A stretch of 64,000 nt of DNA from Serratia marcescens. Lineage in GTDB: Bacteria > Pseudomonadota > Gammaproteobacteria > Enterobacterales > Enterobacteriaceae. Where the stretch lies: positions 3,534,001 through 3,598,000 of the forward strand of contig NZ_VFMJ01000001.1 of the NCBI RefSeq assembly GCF_006715005.1, read 5' to 3'. A program made the translations under genes and the position numbers. Shown piece by piece: positions 48,395 to 58,521 of the stretch. How positions within the stretch are numbered: the stretch's first letter is position 1; every line of letters begins with the position of its first letter. The notes beneath the pieces were generated by a model. It saw nothing but the letters and a program-made list of their open reading frames with translations. It was not told where the DNA came from and did no database searches.

Positions 48395-50635
48395 ATGAAA
48401 CGCAAACACCTTTGGGTATTGAACCCTTGTCTGCTGGCAATGCTTGCGCCGGCGGCTTGGGCTGAAGATCAGAAAGCCGGCACTGAAGAGCAGATGGTAG
48501 TCTCCGCCAGCCGTTCACACCGCAGCGCGGCGGAAATGGCACAGACGACCTGGATCATCGAAAGCCAGGAGATCGAACAGCAGGTTCAGGGCGGTAAAGA
48601 GATCAAGGACATGTTGGCGCAGCTGATCCCCGGTATGGACGTCAGCGGCCAGGGCCGTACCAACTATGGCATGAATATGCGCGGCCGCTCGATGATGGTG
48701 ATGATTGACGGCGTACGCCTGAATTCATCACGCAGCGACAGCCGCCAGTTGGATTCGATCGATCCGTTCAATATCGATCATATCGAGGTGATTTCCGGCG
48801 CGACCTCGCTGTATGGCGGCGGCAGCACCGGCGGCCTGATCAACATCGTCACCAAAAAGGGGCAACCGGAACAACAGGTCGAGTTGCAGATCGGCGGTAA
48901 AACCGGCTTTGGCGGCCATAACGATCACGACGAGAACGTGGCGGCGGCGGTCAGCGGCGGCAACGACAACGCCTCTGGGCGCCTGTCCGTTTCTTACCAG
49001 CGCTATGGCGGCTGGTATGACGGCAAAGGCAATGAGGTACTGATCGACAATACCCAAACCGGTCTGCAGTATTCCGATCGCCTCGACGTCATGGGCACCG
49101 GTACCCTCAACATCGACGAACACCAACAGCTGCAGCTGACCACCCAATACTATAAAAGCCAATCCGACGGCGACCACGGCCTGTTCCTGGGGGAAAACTT
49201 CGCGGCGGTGACCGGCAACGCCAAGGCGTACAACAGCGGAAACTTAAATTCCGACCGCATCCCAGGCACCGAACGCCATCTCATCAACCTGCAGTATTCC
49301 AATACCGATTTCCTCGGCCAGGATTTGGTGGCGCAGGTCTACTACCGCGACGAAACCTTGACCTTCTACCCGTTCCCGACGCTGGCGGGCAAAGCGCCGA
49401 ACTATTACGTCAGCAGCATTGGCGCTTCGCAGCAAAAAACCGATTTCTACGGCGGCAAGCTGACGTTAAACAGCAAACCTGTCGACGCACTGACGCTGAC
49501 TTACGGCATCGACGCCGAACATGAAAGCTTCAACGCCAACCAGCAATTCTTCAACCTGGCGAAGGCCCAGCAGTCCGGCGGCATGACGCTGGAGAACGCT
49601 TACAACACCGGCCGCTACCCGAGCTATACCACCAGCAACCTGGCGTCGTTCCTGCAGGCCAGCTACGACATCAACCCGATCTTCACCCTGAGCGGCGGCG
49701 TGCGTTACCAGTACACCGAAAACAAGATTGATGACTTCGTCGGTTATAACCAGCAGCAGGCGATCGCCACCGGCGCCGCGACGTCCGCCGACGCGATACC
49801 GGGCGGGAAAACCGACTACAACAACGCGCTGTTCAATGCCGGCCTGCTGGCGCACCTGACCGAGCGCCAGCAAACCTGGTTCAACTTCTCTCAGGGCTTC
49901 GAGATCCCGGACCCGGGCAAGTATTACGGCAACGGCACCTACGCGTTGAACGGCGGCCATTACCAGTTGCTGAAGAGCGTCAACGTCGGTGATTCCAAGC
50001 TGGAAGGCATTAAGGTCAATGCCTACGAGCTGGGTTGGCGCTATACCGGCGATAACCTTCGCACACAAATCGCCGCCTACTACTCGCTGTCCGACAAGAG
50101 CATCGCCATCAACAAAACCGACATGACCATCAACGTCAATGCGGACAAACGCCGCATCTACGGGGTGGAAGGCGCGGTGGATTATTTCTTTGAAGACAGC
50201 GACTGGAGCGCCGGCACCAACTTCAACGTTATCCGTTCCGAAACCAAGGTCAACGGCGAATGGAAGAAGCTGGTGGTCGATACCGCCAGCCCATCGAAAG
50301 TCACCGCTTATGTCGGCTGGGCGCCGGGCGACTGGAATCTGCGTTTACAGTCGCAGCAAACCTTCGACGTGTCGGACGATGGCGATTACACCAAGGCCAA
50401 CTCCACTCAGGGCCGCAAAATCGATGGCTACAACACCCTCGATTTTCTCGGCAGCTATACCCTGCCGGTAGGGAAAATCAGCTTCAGCGTGGAAAACCTG
50501 CTGGACAAGGAATACACCACCGTTTGGGGCCAACGCGCGCCGATCCTGTACAGCCCGACCTACGGCTCGCCTGAGCTGTACAGCTATAAGGGCCGCGGAC
50601 GCACCTTCGGTTTGAACTACTCGGTGTTGTTCTGA
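48395..50635 (+). CDS. iutA: TonB-dependent ferric aerobactin receptor (IutA-type)
   Basis: 746 residues. A signal peptide (ending APAAWA) is followed by a TonB box (EQMVVSASR), the plug domain (RTNYGMNMRGRSMMVMIDGV) and a 22-strand barrel ending GRGRTFGLNYSVLF. It is strongly collinear with E. coli IutA (732 residues), including DSRQLDSIDPFN, GATSLYGGGSTGGLINIVTK and FSQGFEIPDPGKYYG. No iucABCD lies beside it, so the cell may use aerobactin made by others, or make it elsewhere. The terminal Phe is the usual outer-membrane sorting signal. Confidence 0.95.
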   Translation: MKRKHLWVLNPCLLAMLAPAAWAEDQKAGTEEQMVVSASRSHRSAAEMAQTTWIIESQEIEQQVQGGKEIKDMLAQLIPGMDVSGQGRTNYGMNMRGRSMMVMIDGVRLNSSRSDSRQLDSIDPFNIDHIEVISGATSLYGGGSTGGLINIVTKKGQPEQQVELQIGGKTGFGGHNDHDENVAAAVSGGNDNASGRLSVSYQRYGGWYDGKGNEVLIDNTQTGLQYSDRLDVMGTGTLNIDEHQQLQLTTQYYKSQSDGDHGLFLGENFAAVTGNAKAYNSGNLNSDRIPGTERHLINLQYSNTDFLGQDLVAQVYYRDETLTFYPFPTLAGKAPNYYVSSIGASQQKTDFYGGKLTLNSKPVDALTLTYGIDAEHESFNANQQFFNLAKAQQSGGMTLENAYNTGRYPSYTTSNLASFLQASYDINPIFTLSGGVRYQYTENKIDDFVGYNQQQAIATGAATSADAIPGGKTDYNNALFNAGLLAHLTERQQTWFNFSQGFEIPDPGKYYGNGTYALNGGHYQLLKSVNVGDSKLEGIKVNAYELGWRYTGDNLRTQIAAYYSLSDKSIAINKTDMTINVNADKRRIYGVEGAVDYFFEDSDWSAGTNFNVIRSETKVNGEWKKLVVDTASPSKVTAYVGWAPGDWNLRLQSQQTFDVSDDGDYTKANSTQGRKIDGYNTLDFLGSYTLPVGKISFSVENLLDKEYTTVWGQRAPILYSPTYGSPELYSYKGRGRTFGLNYSVLF

Positions 50636-50642
50636 GGAATAA

Positions 50643-50662
50643 GGGGCCGGTCAGCCGGCCCC
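50643..50662 (+). terminator. Hairpin downstream of iutA
   Basis: GGGGCCGG-TCAG-CCGGCCCC, 8 bases past the iutA stop. The stem is strong but there is no T-run, so it may be a weak terminator or an mRNA-stabilising end. Confidence 0.6.
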
Positions 50663-50703
50663 GTTCATTGGGCCGTACCGTTTTGCCGAGGGCAGAAACG
50701 ACG

Positions 50704-50733
50704 AAGCCCTGAGTTATCGCTAACTCAGGGCTT
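50704..50733 (-). terminator. Hairpin after tRNA-Asp (aspV)
   Basis: AAGCCCTGAGTTA-TCGC-TAACTCAGGGCTT, 8 bases beyond the tRNA on the minus strand. It resembles the hairpin after the second tRNA-Asp at 59502. Confidence 0.75.
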
Positions 50734-50741
50734 CTGAATAG

Positions 50742-50818
50742 TGGCGGAACGGACGGGGCTCGAACCCGCGACCCCCTGCGTGACAGGCAGGTATTCTAAC
50801 CAACTGAACTACCGCTCC
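50742..50818 (-). tRNA. aspV: tRNA-Asp (GTC)
   Basis: 77 nt with encoded CCA. Read on the minus strand it begins GGAGCGGTAGTTCAGTTGG; the anticodon arm CCTGTCACG gives GTC, and the T-arm is GGTTCGAGCCC. It lies next to dnaQ as in E. coli. The same sequence occurs at 59540-59616. Confidence 0.97.
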
Positions 50819-50962
50819 GCGCCATTCCCTCTTGCGGGGGAACGAGGCGCATATTACGGACGCCTCTCGGTTCCGTCAACGCCTTTTTCTCACCAAATGA
50901 ACCGTTTGCACAGTTTTTCAACGAAGGTTCATCCGGTGCGTTTTTTTCGTGCAAAAATGCCG

Positions 50963-51706
50963 TTACTCGGCCGGCGCACCGCGCCACAGGCAGCTGCCGC
51001 CCTTTTTCGCCACCAGATCCAGACGCGCCTCGTGCGCCTTCACTTCTTCGTCGCTGGCGTAGACCACTTTCATCGCCGTCGCCGGGCGGACAATGCGCTG
51101 AATTTCTTGCGCGGCGTCGTTTTGCTGGGTATCACCTTCCATCTGGAACGCTATCGAGGTCTGACCGCCGGTCATCGCCAGATAGACTTCCGCCAGGATC
51201 TCGGCATCGAGCAATGCGCCGTGCAGCGTACGCTTGCTGTTGTCTATCTCATAACGGCTGCACAAGGCATCGAGGTTGTTGCGCTTGCCCGGGAACAGGC
51301 GACGCGCCATCAGCAGGCTGTCGGTGATGGTGCAGAAGGTCTCGGTCTTCGGGATACCCTGCTGCAACATGCGGAATTCGTGATCCATAAAGCCGATGTC
51401 GAACGCCGCGTTATGGATCACCAGCTCGCCGCCGCGGATAAAGTCGAGGAATTCGTCGGCAACCTGATCGAAGGTCGGCTTGTCGGCCAGGAAATCGTCG
51501 CTGATGCCGTGTACGCCGTACGCTTCCGGATCCACCAGCCGATCCGGCTTGATGTAAACGTGGAAGTTGCGCCCGGTCAGGCGGCGGTTAATCACCTCCA
51601 CCGCACCGATTTCGATGATGCGGTGCCCTTCGTAGTGCACCCCAAGCTTGTTCATACCGGTGGTTTCGGTATCGAGGACAATCTGTCTGGTGGTTGTAGA
51701 GATCAT
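50963..51706 (-). CDS. dnaQ: DNA polymerase III epsilon subunit (3'-5' proofreading exonuclease)
   Basis: 247 residues. DEDDh exonuclease motifs are [27 protein letters not shown] and [16 protein letters not shown]. The C-terminal segment that binds the alpha subunit is present ([20 protein letters not shown] in part). It is divergent from rnhA with only 72 bases between starts, the arrangement known in E. coli with overlapping promoters. Confidence 0.97.
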   Translation of the reverse strand: MISTTTRQIVLDTETTGMNKLGVHYEGHRIIEIGAVEVINRRLTGRNFHVYIKPDRLVDPEAYGVHGISDDFLADKPTFDQVADEFLDFIRGGELVIHNAAFDIGFMDHEFRMLQQGIPKTETFCTITDSLLMARRLFPGKRNNLDALCSRYEIDNSKRTLHGALLDAEILAEVYLAMTGGQTSIAFQMEGDTQQNDAAQEIQRIVRPATAMKVVYASDEEVKAHEARLDLVAKKGGSCLWRGAPAE

Positions 51707-51778
51707 ATTGCAGTGCTCACAGCGCTCGTTTATGTCAGACTTGGCTTTTATAAAACTGATAGGAAGAGTCTACCAGAG

Positions 51779-52246
51779 ATGCTCAAACAGGTAGAAATTT
51801 TCACCGACGGCTCCTGCCTTGGCAATCCCGGCCCCGGTGGCTACGGCGCGATATTACGCTATAAGCAGACGGAAAAAACCTTCAGCGAGGGTTTTCGTCT
51901 GACCACCAATAATCGCATGGAAATGATGGCGGCGATCGTGGCGCTGGAAGCGCTGACCGTACCCTGCGCCGTGACGCTCAGCACCGACAGCCAGTATGTG
52001 CGCCAGGGCATCACCAGTTGGATCCATAACTGGAAGAAACGCGGCTGGAAAACCGCCGACAAAAAGCCGGTTAAGAATGTCGATCTGTGGCAGCGGTTGG
52101 ATCTGGCCATTCAGCGCCACGAGGTAAAATGGGAATGGGTCAAAGGCCACGCCGGCCACCCGGAGAACGAACGTTGTGACGTGCTGGCGCGCGAAGCGGC
52201 CGGCAAGCCGACGCAGGAAGACGTCGGTTACCAACCGGAAGCCTAA
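51779..52246 (+). CDS. rnhA: Ribonuclease HI
   Basis: 155 residues, exactly E. coli length. Catalytic residues lie in [19 protein letters not shown] (Asp), [18 protein letters not shown] (Glu), [12 protein letters not shown] (Asp) and [17 protein letters not shown] (His, Asp). It removes RNA from RNA-DNA hybrids. A longer open frame reaching back over the tRNA and dnaQ is a coincidence. The 3' end overlaps that of yafS by 4 bp. Confidence 0.97.
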   Translation: MLKQVEIFTDGSCLGNPGPGGYGAILRYKQTEKTFSEGFRLTTNNRMEMMAAIVALEALTVPCAVTLSTDSQYVRQGITSWIHNWKKRGWKTADKKPVKNVDLWQRLDLAIQRHEVKWEWVKGHAGHPENERCDVLAREAAGKPTQEDVGYQPEA

Positions 52247-52962
52247 GGCAGTTTGCGGTAGCTCTTGGTCGCGCCCACCGCGCGGCTGAGAGAAGGCTTT
52301 CTCGCCCCCAGTTTCATCGGCGTAGGCGTCAGCGGCAAGGTGCGTTTGCGCGCCACAATCACGCTCATGCAGCCCAGCGCCGGCAAATGGGTGCATAAAA
52401 ACTTACCGCCCTTGCGATGCCACGGCAACACGTGAAAACGCGACTGATGCAGCACCTCATAATTCAGCAGGCTTAGCCAATCCAACAGCCGCATCTGGGT
52501 AAACATGCGGCTGACATAGGGCTGGCGATGACGTAATCCGGGCACCAGCTTGCCCAATCCCAACAGGCTGAACGGATTGAAGCTGCTGATAACCAACCAG
52601 CCGTCGTCGATCAATACCCTGTCCACTTCGCGCAGCATGCGGTGCGGATCGTCCGCATAGGACAGCGTATGCGCCAACAGGCAGGCATCCACCGACTTGG
52701 CGGCGAACGGCAGTTGATAGGCATCGGCGATCACCTGCAGCCCTTCGCCTTCCAGCCCTACGTTGACCTGATGGGAAATCGCGCATTTGTCCGTGGCCAG
52801 CTCGGCGCTGAGCATGCCCATCTTCAGCAGATGGAAACCGAACAGCTTCGGCCACCAGGGTTGCAACTGCCGCTCGAGCGCTTCACGATAGTACTCCCCC
52901 CACGGCAGCTCAGCCCATGACTGCGGGCCGGTGAGCTTTTGTAGAGTATGGGCTGGTTTCAT
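52243..52962 (-). CDS. yafS: Class I SAM-dependent methyltransferase YafS
   Basis: 239 residues. It starts [16 protein letters not shown]. The Rossmann methyltransferase core is degenerate at motif I, but [27 protein letters not shown] and [16 protein letters not shown] are typical of this family. The substrate is unknown. It lies between rnhA and gloB as in E. coli, divergent from gloB with 44 bases between starts. Confidence 0.92.
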   Translation of the reverse strand: MKPAHTLQKLTGPQSWAELPWGEYYREALERQLQPWWPKLFGFHLLKMGMLSAELATDKCAISHQVNVGLEGEGLQVIADAYQLPFAAKSVDACLLAHTLSYADDPHRMLREVDRVLIDDGWLVISSFNPFSLLGLGKLVPGLRHRQPYVSRMFTQMRLLDWLSLLNYEVLHQSRFHVLPWHRKGGKFLCTHLPALGCMSVIVARKRTLPLTPTPMKLGARKPSLSRAVGATKSYRKLP

Positions 52963-53006
52963 GATTTATTATCTTCTTTCAAGCCGTTGCCAACGAGAGG
53001 TACACC

Positions 53007-53762
53007 ATGAATCTTATCAGCATTCCCGCCTTCCAGGACAATTACATTTGGTTATTGGATGACCGGCAGGGACGCTGCATTATCGTCGATCCGGGTGAAG
53101 CGCGACCGGTGCTCGAGGCGCTGCAGCGTCTGCAACTGGCGCCGTCGGCGATCCTGTTGACCCACCACCATCACGATCACGTCGGCGGCGTGGCGCAAAT
53201 CGTCGCGAAGTATCCCGGTCTGGCCGTCTATGGGCCGCAAGAAACGGCGGACAAAGGCGCCAACCACATCGTCCGCGACGGCGACACCTTTGACATCGAT
53301 GGCCACCATTACAGGACTATCGCCGTTCCCGGCCATACGTTGGGCCATGTGGCATTCTATAGTGCCCCTTATCTGTTCTGCGGCGACACAATTTTCTCCG
53401 CCGGCTGTGGCAGGCTGTTTGAAGGCACCGCCAAACAAATGTACGACTCATTTCAACAACTCGCGCAACTTCCCGATAACACCTTAATTTGCTGCGCGCA
53501 TGAATATACTCTTTCAAATCTTAAGTTTGCGCGAGCTATTTTGCCGGAAGATCGAGAGATTGAAACATATCAACAACATGTTGAAGCATTAAGGGCAAAA
53601 GGCCAAGCCAGCGTGCCGACCACGTTGCAATTAGAGCGCAAAATTAACCTGTTTTTACGTTGCCATGACGCTGATTTACAAAAGAAATTAGGCTTTAATT
53701 CACCACCGGAAAGCCTTCATTCGGTTTTTTCCGAATTACGCCTGCAGAAAGATAACTTCTAA
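53007..53762 (+). CDS. gloB: Hydroxyacylglutathione hydrolase (glyoxalase II)
   Basis: Second step of methylglyoxal detoxification: hydrolyses S-lactoylglutathione to lactate and glutathione. 251 residues, as in E. coli. The binuclear metal site is [11 protein letters not shown] near residue 51, [29 protein letters not shown] and [13 protein letters not shown]. From about 53460 the DNA of the 3' third is visibly richer in A+T than the first two thirds, although the protein remains conserved. Confidence 0.97.
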   Translation: MNLISIPAFQDNYIWLLDDRQGRCIIVDPGEARPVLEALQRLQLAPSAILLTHHHHDHVGGVAQIVAKYPGLAVYGPQETADKGANHIVRDGDTFDIDGHHYRTIAVPGHTLGHVAFYSAPYLFCGDTIFSAGCGRLFEGTAKQMYDSFQQLAQLPDNTLICCAHEYTLSNLKFARAILPEDREIETYQQHVEALRAKGQASVPTTLQLERKINLFLRCHDADLQKKLGFNSPPESLHSVFSELRLQKDNF

Positions 53763-53833
53763 GCTTTTAGTTGTGTTATTTGGCGAAGCAAAGTATTATT
53801 GCTCGTCTTTTAAGCAACTACATTGACACACAC

Positions 53834-55216
53834 ATGAAGGCTAAAGCGATATTTCTCGCCTCAGTCTTGCTAGTGGGTTGCCAGTCGTCCAGGCAGGACG
53901 CACCGGCGCCAGAACAGCATGCACAGAGTTTGTCTTCGGCTGGTCAAGATGGTGAAGCAGGAGAGTACACAGCAAATGGCCGAGCGAGCTCGGCGCGGTG
54001 GTTGGATAACAACAGTCCCGCCGCGCAACAGGACCTGTGGAACTTCATTAGCGACGAGCTGAAGATGGAGGTTCCGGAAAATTCCCGGATCCGTGATCAG
54101 AAAAGAAAGTACTTAAAAAGTAAGAGCTATCTCCACGATGTAACATTACGGGCAGAGCCGTACATGTACTGGATAGTCGGGCAGATTAAGAAACGTAATA
54201 TGCCGATGGAACTGGTACTGCTACCCATAGTGGAGAGCGCTTTTGACCCACACGCCACGTCAAGTGCCAACGCCGCAGGGCTATGGCAAATCGTGCCGCA
54301 AACGGGTCGCAATTATGGTTTGAAAAACAATCAGTGGTATGACGGTCGGCGCGATGTCGTCGCCTCGACAACCGCTGCGCTTAACATGATGCAGCGCTTG
54401 AACCGCATGTTTAACGGCGACTGGTTACTGACCGTAGCCGCCTATAACAGTGGTGAAGGCCGCGTGATGCAAGCGGTGAAGGCAAACAAACGCCAGGGTA
54501 AGCCAACCAATTTCTGGGCATTGTCGCTTCCGCGTGAAACGTCAATCTATGTCCCGAAAATGCTGGCGCTGAGCGACATCATCAAGAACAGCAAGAAGTA
54601 CGGTGTGAAACTCCCGAAAACGGATGAAACCCGTGCGCTGGCGCGTATCGATGTCGGGCAGCAGATCCAGCTGACTCAGGCGGCTGAGATGGCGGGGCTT
54701 TCAGTCACCAAGATGAAAGCGTATAACCCAGGCTATAAAAAAGGCGTTACGGCACCCAACGGGCCCCATTACATCATGGTTCCCAAAGGTCATGCCGATC
54801 AGCTGAAAGACTCGCTGGCCGATGGCCAGATCGCCGTGACTCAGCCAACGACGCAGTTGGCGAAGAACAGCGGTTTGTCCGGTGGCAGTTCGTATAAAGT
54901 GCGCTCCGGCGACACCTTATCGGCCATAGCCAAGCGGCTGAACGTTAAGACCAGCGATTTGCAGAGTTGGAACAACTTGCGCGCCAAAAGCGCCTTAAAA
55001 GTTGGGCAAACCCTGCAAGTGGCCAGCAATACTGGCAGTAACAGCAGCATCACCTACCAGGTTCGCAAAGGTGATTCGCTTGCCAGTATCGCACGTCGTC
55101 ACGGCGTCGATATTAACGACGTGATGCGTTGGAATTCAACGCTCGCCAAAGGCAGCCTGCAGCCAGGTTTGAAGCTGACCCTGTTTGTCGGCAACAAGAT
55201 GACGCCGGATACTTAA
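53834..55216 (+). CDS. mltD: Membrane-bound lytic murein transglycosylase D
   Basis: 460 residues, outer-membrane lipoprotein (MKAKAIFLASVLLVGC, lipobox LVGC). The SLT catalytic domain has LPIVESAFDPHATSSANAAG (catalytic Glu) and TVAAYNSGEGRVMQA. Two LysM domains follow (from YKVRSGDTLSAIAKRLNV and YQVRKGDSLASIARRHGV). It cleaves glycan strands with formation of 1,6-anhydromuramic acid. The start at 53834 matches E. coli MltD; 21 upstream in-frame codons are not signal-like. Confidence 0.96.
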   Translation: MKAKAIFLASVLLVGCQSSRQDAPAPEQHAQSLSSAGQDGEAGEYTANGRASSARWLDNNSPAAQQDLWNFISDELKMEVPENSRIRDQKRKYLKSKSYLHDVTLRAEPYMYWIVGQIKKRNMPMELVLLPIVESAFDPHATSSANAAGLWQIVPQTGRNYGLKNNQWYDGRRDVVASTTAALNMMQRLNRMFNGDWLLTVAAYNSGEGRVMQAVKANKRQGKPTNFWALSLPRETSIYVPKMLALSDIIKNSKKYGVKLPKTDETRALARIDVGQQIQLTQAAEMAGLSVTKMKAYNPGYKKGVTAPNGPHYIMVPKGHADQLKDSLADGQIAVTQPTTQLAKNSGLSGGSSYKVRSGDTLSAIAKRLNVKTSDLQSWNNLRAKSALKVGQTLQVASNTGSNSSITYQVRKGDSLASIARRHGVDINDVMRWNSTLAKGSLQPGLKLTLFVGNKMTPDT

Positions 55217-55227
55217 ATTTTCGGCAC

Positions 55228-55257
55228 AAAAAAAGCACCCTTCGGGGTGCTTTTTTA
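55228..55257. terminator. Terminator after mltD
   Basis: AAAAAAAGCACCC-TTCG-GGGTGCTTTTTT: a GC stem with a UUCG loop and A/T tails. It can also act for yafD, which converges on it. Confidence 0.93.
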
Positions 55258-55268
55258 TTACCTGCGAT

Positions 55269-56063
55269 TCACCAAACCGGCGAGTCCTTCTCCGGGTGAA
55301 ACTCCACTAACAACGGATTGTGATCCGACGCGCTGGTCACCAGCACCGAGGCTTCCACGACCCCCAGGTTACGGTAAAACACGAAGTCCAACGGGCGGCC
55401 AAAGGCCTTGCGGCGGTGATCGTCGGTGAAGCTCACCTCGCGCAGCGCCATTTCGCCGGCAAAGTCATACAGCGCATTGATACGTTTACGGCTCCAGGCG
55501 TTGAAGTCCCCCGCCATGATCACCGGCCCCCGGTGGCTGGCGATCTGCTCGCCAATCGGTCCCAGCTGCTTGCTGTACACGTCGACGCCCAGGCTGAAGT
55601 TAACCGCATGGATATTCACCACCATCAACAGCTCGCCATTGTACAGCGGATAAACGGTGATCAAGGCCGACTTGGACAGCCGCAGCAGCGGCTCACGCTC
55701 GCGCAGCGGGCAGCAGTAAACCGGATGAGCGGCTGCCAGCGTCATCACGCCGGAAGGATGTTGCGGCAGCACAAAGGCCGGCACCTGATCGGCCGCCAGA
55801 TAGTTGGCGGTAGCGTAGCTCACCAGCTCCGGCGTGGTTTGCGCCTCTTGCAACAACACCAGCTGCGCATCTTTGCCATGATTTTTCAGCACCGAAAGCC
55901 AGTCGGCTCGTTGCTGTTTGAAAATATTCCATACCATGACGCGCAGAGCGCCGGTCGTCGGCAGCGCAGCCCCGGGCGGCAACGGCTGGTTAACGGCGCC
56001 AGGAAAAATTCGCTCAACTGGCTGACCTGCAACATACCTCATTGCATAAGTTCGTTTCGGCAC
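55269..56063 (-). CDS. yafD: Endonuclease/exonuclease/phosphatase-family protein YafD
   Basis: 264 residues (E. coli 266), highly collinear. Motifs are [37 protein letters not shown] and [13 protein letters not shown], which are the metal and catalytic residues of the EEP fold. The substrate is not known. It starts [15 protein letters not shown]. The E. coli neighbour yafE (a methyltransferase gene) is absent. Confidence 0.94.
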   Translation of the reverse strand: MPKRTYAMRYVAGQPVERIFPGAVNQPLPPGAALPTTGALRVMVWNIFKQQRADWLSVLKNHGKDAQLVLLQEAQTTPELVSYATANYLAADQVPAFVLPQHPSGVMTLAAAHPVYCCPLREREPLLRLSKSALITVYPLYNGELLMVVNIHAVNFSLGVDVYSKQLGPIGEQIASHRGPVIMAGDFNAWSRKRINALYDFAGEMALREVSFTDDHRRKAFGRPLDFVFYRNLGVVEASVLVTSASDHNPLLVEFHPEKDSPVW

Positions 56064-56260
56064 GCGATTCGCCTATTACCCATTAACGTGAAAACTGGCG
56101 ATGAACACTCGCCAACGATGAAATGATTATACGCCTCCCCTGCACAGAGGGCATGGCTTTTGCGGGCATTACCTTTTCAGTTATAGGGGCCGTCTGCAGC
56201 GATTTCAATCTTCTGACGGTATAGCTGTGTAAAGACGGGGAGTAATAGGTGAAAAATGCG

Positions 56261-56283
56261 AAAAGGCCCGCAAAATGCGGGCC
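56261..56283 (-). terminator. Terminator of the MFS gene
   Basis: GGCCCGCA-AAA-TGCGGGCC; on the minus strand it is followed by TTTT and further T. It lies 22 bases past the MFS stop. Confidence 0.88.
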
Positions 56284-56304
56284 AGACAGCAATGATTTTG
56301 TGTA

Positions 56305-57481
56305 TCAAGCCGTTTGCAACTGAGACTTTTTATCCAGGCGGCCGCTGAGGCTAACCAGCAACAGTGCAACCACCACGATCAGCGCGCCAATCCAGGGAGT
56401 CTGCGCCAGCCCCAGTGAGGCGACGGTCTGACCGCCAATCACCGAACCGAGCGCAATACCGATGTTGAACGCCGCGATATTGAGACCGGATGCCACATCC
56501 ACCGCATTTGGCGTATATTGCGCGGCTTTCTGCACCACATACACCTGCAGCCCCGGCACGTTGCCGAAAGCGAACACGCCCATCACAATTACCGTCAGCA
56601 GAGCGGCAATGCTATAACTCGCAGTAAACTGGAATACCAGCAATAAAACGGCCAGCGCAGCAAAGATAAAGCTCAACGCACGCACGGCCCCATGACGGTC
56701 GGCCAGCTTGCCCCCCCCAGATGTTGCCCACCGCCACCGCGACGCCATAAGCCAACAGTATCCAACTCACGGTTGGAGCAGAGAAACCCGCCAGTTCCTG
56801 CATCATCGGCGCAAGGAAGGTAAAGGTCGTGAAGACCCCGCCGTATCCCAAAGCGGTAATCGCATAAATCAACAGCAGACGAGGATGAGTCAGTACTTTC
56901 AGCTGTTCCCGCACGCCGGCGCTGCCCTGGTTCTTGATATTGTTCGGCACCAGAATAATGCTGGCCACCGTAGCGACAGCGCCAATCAGAGAAACGGCCA
57001 GGAAGGTTTCACGCCAGCCAAACTGCTGGCCGATGAACGTTCCCAGCGGTACGCCGGTCACCAGCGCCACCGTCAGGCCGCCAAACATGATGGCGATGGC
57101 GGAAGCCGCCTTCTCTTTCGCCACCAGGCTCGTCGCGATGGTGGAACCGATAGAGAAGAATACGCCGTGCGCCAGGCCGGTCAACAACCGGGCGATCACC
57201 AACGATTCATAGCTTGGTGATTGCCAGGCCAACAGGTTGCCGAGAGTGAACAGCACCATCAAACCAACCAGCAGCATTTTGCGCGGTATGCGACTGGTCA
57301 GGGCCGTCAGTACCGGCGCGCCGATAGCAACGCCGAGGGCATAGATAGTCACCAGCAATCCAGCGGACGGTACGGTCACCCCCAGCTGCTCCGCAATCGT
57401 CGGGATCAACCCGACAATCACGAACTCGGTCGTGCCGATAGCAAAAGCACTGATGGTTAAGGCAAGTAATGCGAGAGGCAT
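56305..57481 (-). pseudogene. MFS efflux transporter (AraJ/YdhP-like), frameshifted at a G8 run
   Basis: The N-terminal frame from 57481 (MPLALLALTISAFAIGTTEF, with the MFS motif RLLTGLAHGVFFSIG) runs through about nine helices, then leaves the frame after GNIWGG and ends at 56612. The C-terminal part continues in another frame from GGKLADRHGAVRAL to the stop at 56305. The break is at eight G (C8 at 56711-56718 on the plus strand). Seven G would read TGG-GGG-GGC-AAG and give an intact 391-residue drug/sugar efflux protein. This may be a real mutation, a reversible slippage switch or a sequencing error. A LysR gene is divergent. Confidence 0.85.
56711..56718. repeat. Homopolymer run (C8/G8) causing the MFS frameshift
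   Basis: Eight C on the plus strand, inside the MFS coding sequence. One fewer base restores the frame. It is the longest G/C homopolymer that I noticed in a coding part of the window. Confidence 0.85.
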
Positions 57482-57586
57482 TTTTTACTCCGAAATAACA
57501 TTCAAGTTGATGACGACGATTATCGGCCTATGCTTAAATGATAAAAATGCTCAAAATTTCAAATTAACTTTGCCACGGGAGCAAAA

Positions 57587-58474
57587 ATGAAAGCAAACTC
57601 AGACGAGCTGATCACCTTTGTCACCGTCGTGGAAAGCGGCAGCTTCAGCCGGGCGGCCGAACGCCTGGAACAAGCGAATTCCGTAGTCAGCCGAACGGTG
57701 AAAAAGCTGGAAAGTAAACTGGGGGTAACGTTGCTCAACCGCACCACGCGCCAAATCAGCCTGACTCAGGAAGGAGAGAATTACTTTCGTCAGGTGCAGA
57801 AGGTACTGAACGACATGGCCGCGGCAGAAAATGCGCTGATGGAAAGCCGCCAGCGTCCGCAAGGCCTGCTGCGCGTCGATGCGGCAACGCCGGTGGTGCT
57901 GCATATGCTGACGCCTTTAGTGGCGGAGTTCCGCGAACGTTATCCTGAAATGTCGTTATCGCTGGTGTCTTCGGAAAACTTTATCAATTTGATCGAGCGA
58001 AAAGTGGATATCGCAATCCGCGTAGGCGAGCTGACCGACTCCACGCTGAAAGCACGTAAACTCATGACCAGCTATCGGCATGTGCTCGCCTCCCCCGCCT
58101 ATCTGGCCCAGCACGGCACGCCGCTAACGGTAGAAGATCTTGAACACCACTGCTGCATCGGATTCAACGACCTGCCCAGCTTGAATCGCTGGCCGCTGGC
58201 TTGTTCAGATGGCAGCCAGTTGGAAATTACCCCCGGCTTGACCACCAATAGCGGAGAAACCCAGCGTCATCTCTGCCTGCATGGCAACGGCATCGCCTGC
58301 CTGTCGGACTTTATGAGCGACGAAGATATCAAACGCGGAGATTTAGTCCCGGTTCTGGTAGAAGCAACGCTGCCGGTCGCCATGCCGATCAACGCGGTAT
58401 ATTACAGCGACAGCGCCGTCAGCAACCGTCTGCGCAGCTTTATTGATTTTGTGAGTGAATATCTGAAACGATAA
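57587..58474 (+). CDS. yafC: LysR-family transcriptional regulator YafC
   Basis: 295 residues. The N-terminal winged helix-turn-helix ([20 protein letters not shown]) is followed by a substrate-binding domain ([38 protein letters not shown]). It is closely similar to E. coli YafC, whose role is unclear. It is divergent from the MFS gene with 105 bases between starts, so it may regulate that gene. The inducer is unknown. Confidence 0.93.
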   Translation: MKANSDELITFVTVVESGSFSRAAERLEQANSVVSRTVKKLESKLGVTLLNRTTRQISLTQEGENYFRQVQKVLNDMAAAENALMESRQRPQGLLRVDAATPVVLHMLTPLVAEFRERYPEMSLSLVSSENFINLIERKVDIAIRVGELTDSTLKARKLMTSYRHVLASPAYLAQHGTPLTVEDLEHHCCIGFNDLPSLNRWPLACSDGSQLEITPGLTTNSGETQRHLCLHGNGIACLSDFMSDEDIKRGDLVPVLVEATLPVAMPINAVYYSDSAVSNRLRSFIDFVSEYLKR

Positions 58475-58498
58475 AAAAGGCGCCCCGGTGGACGCCTT
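58473..58498 (-). terminator. Terminator between yafC and dkgB
   Basis: AAGGCG-N10-CGCCTT stem; on the minus strand it is followed by TTTTTTATC. It lies 24 bases past the dkgB stop and overlaps the yafC end region. Confidence 0.75.
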
Positions 58499-58521
58499 AA
58501 GTTAACTACTGCGAGGAATGA

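Noticed and set aside
50741..51778. Long N-terminal extension of the rnhA frame over tRNA-Asp and dnaQ
   Set aside because: It would cross a tRNA and the dnaQ gene; RNase HI is complete at 155 residues from 51779.
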